NCBI RefSeq assembly: GCF_018991925.1
Contig: NW_024755055.1
Coordinates: 1,507,137 to 1,571,136 of the forward strand
Source of the DNA: Homarus americanus
Lineage: Eukaryota > Arthropoda > Malacostraca > Decapoda > Nephropidae
Direction of reading: 5' to 3'
Length of the DNA: 64,000 nt
Shown: positions 48,101 through 57,685 of the stretch, piece by piece
How positions within the stretch are numbered: position 1 is the stretch's first letter
Layout of the letters: each line of letters begins with the position of its first letter
The notes under the pieces: generated by a model
What the model saw: the letters and a program-made list of their open reading frames with translations, nothing else
Databases searched by the model: none
Told to the model about the DNA's origin: nothing
Made by a program: the position numbers and the translations under genes

Positions 48101-50801
48101 CGCCCGTACAAGAAGCCTATACGCTGGTGTCCCGTCACGCGCCAGTAATTGAGGAAGCGCTCTACTAAATTAGGGTTTTCAAACATAACATTGTCCACGT
48201 GGCGGTACGATTGTCGATTTAGTGTGATGGCGGATGGCTGGCACTTGGAGCAGATTCCTTTTGGCCATGGTGGGTGATCTTTACAACCCATCTTGATTTT
48301 ACAATTAATATCATCCAAAACAACAAACTTCCCCTGCAAATAAAAATTAATGAAAACAAAACATAATAACATCACTCACTCTAGTACTGTGTAAGTTTCA
48401 AAGGAGTCACAAGAATTATTAACGTGATGCTGGTTATGGCTTTCAGTGAGCACTTGTCCACTCCTTTATCTGACCTTAATTTTAATACAGTAATAAATTC
48501 AGTGTTCTATATAGATTCATAACACATCATCAACGTTTACCTTGTCGACCCCGGAAGTCAGTTTCCGTAGGTAGGAATTAAAGGATATGTGTTTGATGTT
48601 CTGTTCCTTCAAGTGACCTTCATCCCAGGGATCCAGTGGTATACAGTGTACACATTTACTGTTATTGCCATGGCGACATCTGCAAGGGAGAGTTAAGATC
48701 AGTACAGTTATAATTTACCTATATACCCCCCCCCCCCACAGACCAGGTAAATTGGAAAAAAAAATAATAATAATAATAATAAAATCTTTTTTTTATTTAA
48801 CAAAATCTTTTAAATAACAGTAATAATTTCATAGTTTCGATAAATTTTTGCATTAATTTATATCAGTATCGTAGACATTTACATAGCTAACCTACGACAC
48901 TACCCTGACTGTAGACACCACGGTTTGTCAAATATTTCTCTAGTACATGTAAGAGACTATCCATGTTTCACCACAGTGTTTAAGGGAAAAATTATTTTCA
49001 TCCATTACCAGTGTACTTGGCATCTACAGTGAATCCAACTCCTTTTACCAGTACTGTATTACACTGTTATGTAAGGGTAATGTATAGTATACAGGACAAC
49101 AAGAGGGTATTGGAAGAGTTGAGGGAGAGAGAACAGGAAATAATTGAAGGAAGGGGAAGAAAGAAAGGAAAGAATGTATTTGTTAATTTTCTCAAAAGTT
49201 TAATATCCAAAATAATACTCATCTGGTCCTGAAGGTTAAGTTAATGTAGTACAAAACAGTATTGGCAAAACTTACAGTTGTGGATTTATTTTCCTGTCAA
49301 TCAAGCCGACTTCCTTGGCCAGAAGCTGATCCACCTCGTTCTCCTCCACCATGCTCTTGATACTAGATGCCACTTGTTGTGTTGATACAGGAACGATCAC
49401 CTTCCCACCATTCTGGCTGTTACTAGGATTACTGGTTGATGCAGTGAAGGGCGGTGGTGGTGGTGTACTTTTACACCCACCTGTTGGCAAGTCAAGTGCA
49501 TCAAAAATACTCACCTCTCACTAATTAAATAATTACAGTTTGATATTTCGGACTAATTTAATATTTCTTTGTCAATGTAGTTGTCTTCAAACACCTGCCA
49601 ATTGTTTTTGGACGGCAAATAAGAACTTGACGTCCTTGAAATGTCCTTAATTACTGTACTTTCATCTATAATAATGGATTACCAGAGGATTAGTCCACTA
49701 GTATATCTCACACGATTTAAAAACCCTAATGGTAACCTAACCCCCACCAGGTGATGTAAGCTAGGGGGGCTAATCTTCAGGTGATCTACAATACTTAACA
49801 TTTTTAAAGGCTCACCACCAGCATCCAACTTGTAAAGGTAAACCATATCTCCATGATTCAGTTTGCATCCCTTGAGGGTCTTCCGCGGCGAGGAGACGAG
49901 TTCTGTTTTTCTATCCCGGGTAAGATACAGACTAAATGTGATGCTCGTTAGCTGAAATGCGTCGTGGACTTTTTCATAGAAAGTCTTGGTGGAATCTGTC
50001 GGTTTTGCCTCCACTCGTTTGGTGCCGTCGGCTGATTGTACGCGTATAATCTGGAGAGAGTAAACAAAAAATTACTTAGTCTGGGTTAAGCAAAACACAT
50101 ATTTATCTACACAAGACCTTCAACCACCCTTTAGAGACAATCCATCCTGCTACAAAACATACACAATTTCCCTTTGTTCCTCACCTAAAAAAACAAAATA
50201 TCAAATAATCTGTCTGAATGGCCATAGAACTCAACTAGACAGACATAGTCACTAAAGGTACAAGTTACATCAACCAGGGGAAACAAGGATTATGACTCGT
50301 TAGGTTTGGGGTCAACATGATGAAACAAGGGAAAGTAATGAAGTACACATAAAAAAAATATATTCAGTCTCATTCTATCTATCCTATGGCCTCTTTGAGT
50401 TCTAGGCTACATAAGTAAACTTCATTTAATTAATACAAAATAGTATATTACACTTAAGATATTTTTAATTTAAAGTACAGGGATATATTGTGTTTTCCCT
50501 GTATGACTTTTTTCCGTTTTATCTCGAGTCCATAATCCATATCTTATCCTCAAACATCATCATTTGTTGTAACATTAACTTGGATTTATTTTACGTTAAA
50601 TGGCGAAAAGGAGATTTTTTTGTGAATTAAATAAAGAAATATCGAGACGTGTCAAGAACACAGGCTCCTAGTACAGCCATCAAAGATATTCACCCAATTA
50701 ACCTCCTATGTCACCCGTACCGTCATTTCCCTTATAAAGTTAGGTCCATAGATAACCTAACCTCCATCTACACCTCAAAGTAACTCTAAAACACGTACCA
50801 T
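45153..50801 (-). CDS. NPLOC4: NPL4 homologue, p97/VCP cofactor, complete
   Basis: Ten minus-strand exons: 50799-50801, 49816-50050, 49276-49480, 48541-48679, 47971-48333, 47499-47741, 46956-47099, 46083-46228, 45621-45759 and 45153-45422. They total 628 residues (human 608). NPL4 pairs with UFD1 to recruit p97 to ubiquitylated substrates for unfolding in ERAD and chromatin extraction. Domains: N-terminal ubiquitin-like/UBX-like fold (IIRVQSADGTKR to HGDMVYLYKLDAG, about 2-80); Pro/Ser linker; zinc-binding PQLCRHGNNSKCVHC and CKIKMGCKDHPPWPKGICSKC; degenerate MPN core with GFLYGRYEPHLDVPLG; GWIFTDL and GSKFVTVIVTG; helical C-terminal domain (LLEAVKKRD); NZF finger WTCQHCTF-N-C-MC at the very end (605-628), a ubiquitin binder. 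Two oddities: the ATG alone forms the coding part of exon 1, and intron 6 has a GC donor. Confidence 0.95.
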
Positions 50802-51611
50802 GGTGGAGATTTTGTTGGTTGCATTCGAGCTACTTCTTCTGTTTTGCTCGCTGGGGTCTGGGATTCATAGACGCCACAAAACATAACAAACACGAGCCAT
50901 CACCCGAGACAAAACACTATCGAGAATCGGTTCTCACAATACGGATTCGATACCCATCAACCGTTTTCAGCATATATTGTTTTATATGGGATCAGAATAG
51001 ACATTAAATACCGGTACATGATATCTATACTTGCAGCTTGTGCATGTCATCACATCATCAGCTGTTTGGCGCGGTAATTAACCCCTTTAATATTATTTTA
51101 TTAAACATTGTATAGATTTTATTATAACCAAGAACATATATATATATATATATTGTTTTATTTTTTGCCTGAACATTTTCTAATAAAATGTTTCTTGTTT
51201 TCCCATTTACCCAATTTTTATATTTTTGGTAAACAATTTTTTAAAATACATTATTACTTAAGATACAATGGCTTGATAATACCAAAGACTAAAAGTCCTT
51301 ATTCTTTGCTTAATAATACTGGTAGTTCACTGCAACATATGGCAGCAGAGATAGTTACAAAAGAAATATTGCATCACACCTGACATAATATATCCGTGAA
51401 TCATTTTTTTATTTCGCCATTTGTCAACTTACTAGCTGTTCAGGGGGTGGGTCTGTTCTATGTTGCTTTATAAACTTTATTTTTCTAGTGTTGGTACAGA
51501 AGGAGGCTGTAGTATCCGGAGGAAACCTGTAATTAGTAGGATCTCTGCCATTCTCTGGAAAGCGTTCTCCCCACGTGTGTCCGGTGTGGCAATAACCCCA
51601 GTCGGAGCCTT

Positions 51612-51653
<42 letters not shown>

Positions 51654-52321
51654 TACATGTATAGTACAGTGTATGTGGTCTGAGAGCTCCCCCAATTGTG
51701 TTAGGTAAGGTTAAATTATGATACGTTAGGTTAGGATAGGTTAGGTCAGGTCAAATGAGTGAGCAGAGAGCTCCCAGACCGGGAGATTCCCCGTCGATTT
51801 TGCGCATGCGCATTACTGATGAGCATCATTGCTCAGTGTTGGTACAGGAAAAAAGTTACGATGCTTGGTGAGGTCTGCCCAATAATGAGAGGCAGGCGCT
51901 AGCACCGTACCTCAATCTTGCACCTCTTCCTCCGTTTACCTCCATTTAACAGTGCACATCTCCCCCTCCCTTCCTGAAGCCTCCATCAGAGTGGCCATTG
52001 CAGTATTTATTATATGTATCAACTCACAGATCACTTCTCTAAATTGTGTCACGTCATGAATGTCATGTCATAATCAGTGAACGGAAAAAAAGTCACATGA
52101 CTTGTACACATTGACAACACATTATATATATGATGGCATTGCACGTAGGTTAGGCTAGGTTAGGTTAAGTTAGATTGGGTTAGGTTAGGTTTTTTCCGTG
52201 ACTTTTTTTTTACTTTTTTTCTCGTGATTTTTTCCTGGATTCATTACCTCACCTCACACCTGCAAGCGAAGGTGGCACAGATGCTGCCTCCCCAATGTAT
52301 TAGGTGGTAGTTGTCGTGTCA
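50802..52321. other. NPLOC4 5' flank and intergenic
   Basis: The NPLOC4 promoter is expected just right of 50801. (ATT)n lies at about 51618-51652. Short TTAGG-type patches are at about 51701-51752 and 52147-52192. No gene was recognised. Confidence 0.5.
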
Positions 52322-52454
52322 CCCCAATGCAGAGCCGTCCCGAGGGTGTGGTAACCCGTGCGACCGCCCCTGCCCGCGGCCCTTATCTCGCCCCACACCA
52401 GAATTTGTGACCACATTAAGCGGACCTCACCTTACCACCCAGATTCAGGAGACC

Positions 52455-52735
52455 ACCTGAAGGATTAGTGAACAGCACAGTTAGGCAATGCATCTGCTGA
52501 CAAGTTGGGTAAGTTTAGGTTTAGGAGGGAGATAGGAAGGAACTGGTTTACAAATAGGGTGGTGGACGAGTGGAACAAGCTTAGCAACTTTGTAGTAAGT
52601 GCTGGAACGCTGGAAAGTTTCAAAGGGAGGCTGGATAGATTCATGGATGATAGAGTGGTAGTAACTCTCGACAGGAGCTGCCATGCACAGGCCAACCGGC
52701 CTATTGCAGACTCCTTATGTTCTTATGTTCTTATT
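52455..52735 (+). mobile_element. CR1-like LINE 3' fragment nested in the hAT element
   Basis: Encodes the LINE C-terminal block KFRFRREIGRNWFTNRVVDE-W-KL, then a tail with CTTATGTTCTTATGTTCTTA octamer repeats typical of CR1-type 3' ends. The same block and tail occur in the larger copy ending at 59306. Flanking sequences ATTAAGCGGACCTCACCTTA on the left and ATTAAGCCACACCATCTTA on the right look like a diverged target duplication of about 35 bp. Confidence 0.8.
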
Positions 52736-53143
52736 AAGCCACACCATCTTACCACCCAGACTGAGAACAATATGTCATTCTTTACTGTGCTCTGTCGAAG
52801 AGGAGTGAGGACGTTGACAGCGGTCACCTGTCAGTGTTGTCCCAACTCTGAATCTCCAGTTGTCGGTGATTTGTGTTTTGTGAAATTGTTGATCTACATT
52901 ATTTGACTGTTGTACACAGCCCTCTATTATACCATGGCCAGCAGGGATAGAGACAGATACAGAAAATACATCTCGGGTGCAGAGGAAAGGTAGAGGGAAG
53001 AAATAGAAATGTCAATGAAAGGTTCCCTAGAAACACCAAACACTGGACCTGAGCGACTGTGATGGGTGGGTCATGTTCAAGCTGAGGAAGAGGAGAGTAC
53101 TGAAAAAAGTACTAAGGCTTTTAAAATGGCCAGTTGTACCTAC

Positions 53144-53340
53144 GCTAACGGGCATGTTGATGAAGATGTATGTGATCCAGCCAACTGGCCACATGTACTG
53201 GACACTACGACAATTGATATTTTGGTAGAGAAAGGACCTATTAAGGTATCTAGTGAAAATTATTAAAAAACATGGTGAAAACCGACACTTTTCAGAAGAT
53301 TTTTGCCTGCGAAGATTGTCAAATGGGGAATATATGAAAA
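53144..53340 (+). pseudogene. TTF-type zinc-finger remnant of a hAT (ZMYM-like) transposase
   Basis: Reads DEDVCDPANWPHVLDTTTID then ILVEKGPIK and, after a frameshift and stops, RHFSEDFCLRRLSNGEY. The spacing of DP-NWP, a KGP motif and R-FS-----R-L-NGE is that of the TTF-type domain at the N-terminus of hAT/ZMYM-type transposases. It is broken and cut off soon after the NGE motif. Confidence 0.7.
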
Positions 53341-53429
53341 ATGTTATAACATAGCAAATGTAAAGGGGCCCCGCAGTGGATGAATTGCCCTGGGCCCCGC
53401 ACCCCCCTAGGGACGGCTCTGCCCCAATG

Positions 53430-53827
53430 CACGCGTAAATAATTTACCAAGAAAAAAAGAAAGATATTATACTTCACCCTGTAATGACGAAACGCGACCA
53501 CAAATTGGTATTACAGTTAAGTTGAAACACTAAACTTTACCACTATCTACCGAGCACAGCTGTGGGTGACTATTGGCTTTACGTTATAATTTTCTTGTTT
53601 GAGCGTGCATTTATGTATCAATGTTGTTTATGATTTGTAATCCAACCTAGTGTAACCAAACTGAGGAGGATAAGAGAGAGGAAGAGAAGCTCCTCTAACC
53701 GTGGAAGCTTCTTGATGCTGCTGTAACGCACAAATAACCACAAACTCGTACATATACTGTACAGTTGAAACACTCTCCGACACCTGTACTCTCCCTACGT
53801 GCTTGACTTGCTGACAGGTATATAGCG
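53430..53827. other. Intergenic
   Basis: No gene or repeat was recognised. Confidence 0.4.
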
Positions 53828-53848
53828 CACTACTCGTTAGTTAGAGGC

Positions 53849-53930
<82 letters not shown>

Positions 53931-54022
53931 CATCTTCAGGGTAGTACAGTCTGTATACTTATGAAGATGTGTGAATTACGAAAAGCACTTAGGAACTTCG
54001 TGTTTTCTTTCCCTGTGGTTAT

Positions 54023-54096
<74 letters not shown>

Positions 54097-54117
54097 GCCC
54101 CTAACTAACGAGTGCTG
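53828..54117. mobile_element. Inverted-repeat element containing two (TA)n tracts
   Basis: The ends CACTACTCGTTAGTTAGAGG and CCTAACTAACGAGTGCTG are inverted copies and run inward into GGCGAATATA-type sequence and (TA)n tracts at 53850-53927 and 54026-54094. A unique core of about 100 bp (CATCTTCAGGGTAGTACAGT... to ...CTGTGGTTATCAACA) lies between. It has no coding content. Confidence 0.75.
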
Positions 54118-56390
54118 AGATTTCACTTGTGCGCCATATATTAGTTTTATCTGCAGAGTAGAGTGATTGCATTGAGAAGACGAATTTACCGATGCCCCAC
54201 TGGAACACGTGGTACAGTAATAATTAAACTTGGTGTAAGAGCGCGTCAGCTAGCGTTAATACGTACAGTAGCTAGAATCGTAGAGGCTGTACTGTACTGA
54301 ACTATGGTAGCACAAAGACTGATGTTGTGTGTACTGTACATAGGCCCGCAGCTAACAGTGGTATACAGTAGGTGTGGTAGTACTATACGATTATGCTATG
54401 AGTTTCAGTAGTCGTTTAAGGATAGGTGGCCATTGACGAGGCTATTTACGGTACTGTATATCAGCCAATGAGGTGTGTTGCCGTGTTAGCGTGAAGGCAC
54501 AAGTGACATTCTCCAGACTGATCTTTTCGCTTAAAGGCTGTGTTCCCAGTGCAGATGCATTGTCCAGTAGTAGTACCTGTGTCAGTAGCAGATGTATACG
54601 AGCACTTTATGTAGTGTTTACAGTACTAGGCAGGGAACTGTAATAGTAGACTATGAGTACTAGGCTGTGTAGTAGTGGTCAGTAGTACTTGTTGTTGTCG
54701 CTGCTAGATTGTGTAGTAATAGTAGCTTATTAACGCAGTGCGAGGCAACGGAGGTGGTGCTGGAGAAGCTGTGTATAGGGGTTAACTCTACACCGTTGAC
54801 TTAAGGGGACCCCAAGAATCCCCCACCCAAGCAATGCCCTCTTAATCATTTCGCCAAGAACAGTGTCATTTTAGCCACGAACTTATCATCATAGCGGGAC
54901 TGCTTCCGCAACTATTTTGTTGGGGGAACTTAATTTGTTCGTCTACTGGGTGTGTCAGTTACCGAGCTCACCAAACCATCACAAGATCCACCTCCCCGTT
55001 CAAGCCTCACGATTCACGTAATGGGCGCTAGTTGCTTCAGTTTCTCAGTACCGGTGAGACGATCTCAGAGTTACAAAACCTGGGTCGTGATGGAAGTGAT
55101 CTTTCGGTTCTCTCCTTGGTCATCATGCCCAGCAGTGAAGAAACTTAGCCGGCTACAACCTCACCTGTGGCTGTGAGCCCCAACACTTGTTTCTTTTTTT
55201 GTTTGTACTCTAAATGAACTTTATTCTTTCCAATTCCTGTGTAAATTTCTTCTTACTTTTTAGTTAATTTATTTTTGCTAAGCATTTCCATGTTCTTTTC
55301 CCCGAGTGATGTTTTTCTGTTTACATGGAGATGATGGAGTGGAAATAACGTGACTACCTGTTCTTTCTACCAAGACGTTGAAAATGGGAACAAATCTGGA
55401 ATTTATTTTTTTGTTTTGTAGTAAAGTCGGTATTATAAGTTTCAATCGTTTTGATGGGAAAATGCCTTGATAGCAGTACGATACGTTGGACGTTGTGCAC
55501 ATGTGATTAACTAGTCAGGTCACTTTCACATCCACACTCGTAGTTGTCGGGCGTAAGGTGTATTAGTACGTGTACGAGTGTCTGTCAGTAAGGTTCTTGT
55601 GATCATTCTCTAGAAATTAGTACCCGCACTACAAAACCTAATAAACTACCAATTAGCACAGATTACGAGTTAATTATCATTTGCTGTAAGATTAATATAC
55701 ACGTATTATCTGAGAATATCTGAAGAAGTCGAAGGATACGAGCCATTGTTTTGGCAACAGAATTATATACACAGTTCCTGCGCCAAGGATATAGGAACTT
55801 GTGTGTGTGTGTGTGTGTCTATACCATCTCTTAACTACACAAGACACCACCATTACAATCTACAAGTGGCTAAAACAAACCCTGGTAACTACAGAAGAGG
55901 GTGTGCTGTATCCTACGTTAACCATAGTGAAAGTAAGAGTGAAATCTTTTCCCTTAGGGTATGCTATGTACCGCCGGAGATATTTAGTAATTCCGACGCA
56001 TATTACCCATGTTACTTTGCTGTTAAAAGAGTGATTTAGTGACATTTTGTGAGACATTAACTCTATGAATCTTAGTGACTTCAAGAGCCTAACTATTTAC
56101 CTTAGTGACTTCACGAGACAAACTATTTATCTTAGTGACTTCACGAGACATTAACTATATTTGACTTTGTGACCTCTAGAGATGTACATTATTTATATTT
56201 GTAACTTTAAGAAAGATTATTTTTCAAAATGTCTTAAGGGAGATAATGATACGTGGCCGAATATTGTATTGTATGTTGTTGTATTGAAGTGTACAGTATC
56301 TTGCTGGAGCATTATACTGTATATTAGTTACCTGCTACCTACAGCAAGGCCTCTTAAAAATCATTATTAAGTAATCAGTGCTTTTTTCCT
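54118..56390. other. Gene-free stretch
   Basis: It contains a roughly 33-36-bp tandem repeat (CTTAGTGACTTCACGAGACA words) at about 56040-56165 and (GT)n at 55799-55819. An open frame at 54952-55176 has no recognisable domain. I see no gene. Confidence 0.45.
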
Positions 56391-56620
56391 TTTATCCTCT
56401 TCACCATTGATCGACTCGTTAGCTACTTGGACGATCGGTCACGTCTCTGTCACGCACTGTTGGCAAGTACTGGGCATGCCGGCTCCTGAATGTACCTGAA
56501 CCTGCTCCAGTGTTGGTCAAGTCTGGTCCTGAAAGAGCTCACACTCGGTGCCGTCACAACACACTGGCAGATTGTTCCAAGAGTTCACAACTCTCACTCC
56601 GACAGACATAGGATGAAAGT
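56391..56620 (-). mobile_element. LINE 3'-end fragment (family of 61659-62470)
   Basis: The plus strand shows CGATCGGTCACGTCTCTG, GGCTCCTGAATGTACCTGAA, CCTGCTCCAGTGTTGGTCAA and GGCAGATTGTTCCAAGAGTT. The same order occurs at 61731-61930. It is the antisense of a LINE ORF2 C-terminus and 3' UTR. Confidence 0.75.
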
Positions 56621-57685
56621 CATTTTCACACAAACACTTCCTCTGATGTACTATTCTGTTCCTGGAAATTCGCCTCTGTGGTAATTTTGTTCAGCGTGTA
56701 ATTTCCTAAAGTGCGTTTTAAGAAGCCACTTTATTTACAAGTTGGGTTCCTGCCTGTTATACTCCACCCAAACATTGTTAGTTTCAAGTTTTTCCATAAA
56801 ATTGTTTGCATGTAAATATATTTTCTTTTGAGTTTGATATTGTTCGGCCATGTTTTAGGTAAGAATCTTTTTGTTTTGTTTATGTTAAGGGCGGACAACA
56901 TAATCTTCACGCCACGGAGCTCGAGTGCTGGCCAAAGTTTATGCATATTTGATAGTGATGCAGTAGTTTATACAGTTTTTCATCCCCCGATAGAAAGTTT
57001 TGGTGATATAACAGCAAATGTTCAACTGTTCGTGTATCATATATTATAATTATTTATATTTTGGTGCGTAAGGATATGATAAGATTTTGCTGTCTTGTTC
57101 TCGGGTGTTTAGTTTGAAGGTGTGGGGTATGGGATGTTTGGTTCACACTCAGGATGGGTTGGAGAAAGGAAACTCACAATGTGCTCTCTATATACATGTT
57201 GTATTGGATGTACAATGCAGCTTGGTGCTGGGAAGGCAGCATGGTTACAAGCGTGATGTAGAGAGAGCTGGTTGGTGAGGGTGCTCAGAGGAGGACCAGC
57301 CTGTGGGTCGCCATGCTCGCCGGCGGGAGCGAGGACCACCAGGCAGGCGGAGGAGGAGGAGGTGTTGCTGGCTGGTTGGTGTAGGTAGAAAGAGAGATCA
57401 CGAGGTCAGGTCTTAAATAGCGGGGGGTAGGCGTGGCTTAGTAGTTGACCCCCACTCCGTGGGCGGCGCTGGTTGACCTAGACCACGAGGCATACACTGG
57501 AGAATTCGTGGGGTCGGCTACCCAGCGACAAAGGTACTGTACTGTGATAACCAAATTCGGTCGGGGATCCACCGTTTTTAATTATTTTATGGGTTAGACT
57601 AATTTACCCCAAGTTTTCTCTCATCCCCAGACACACACACACACCCAAGAATTAACGCCAGAATCCTTGAAGAAGTGTTGACTAG
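56621..57685. other. 5' flank of the second sulfotransferase gene
   Basis: The GC content rises from about 57120 to 57530, consistent with a promoter or 5' UTR region. No element was defined. Confidence 0.4.

Larger units (their letters stand above)
52330..53421 (+). mobile_element. hAT-type element with perfect 8-bp target duplication
   Basis: The left end CAGAGCCGTCCCGAGGG and right end CCTAGGGACGGCTCTG are inverted repeats. CCCCAATG flanks both sides exactly (52322-52329 and 53422-53429), the 8-bp signature of hAT insertion. The 1,092-bp body contains a transposase N-terminal remnant (53144-53340) and a nested LINE 3' fragment (about 52455-52735). The element is internally deleted and non-autonomous. 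Confidence 0.9.

Noticed and set aside
54952..55176. 74-residue open frame with a start and stop
   Set aside because: No domain, no splice evidence, and length is within chance expectation.
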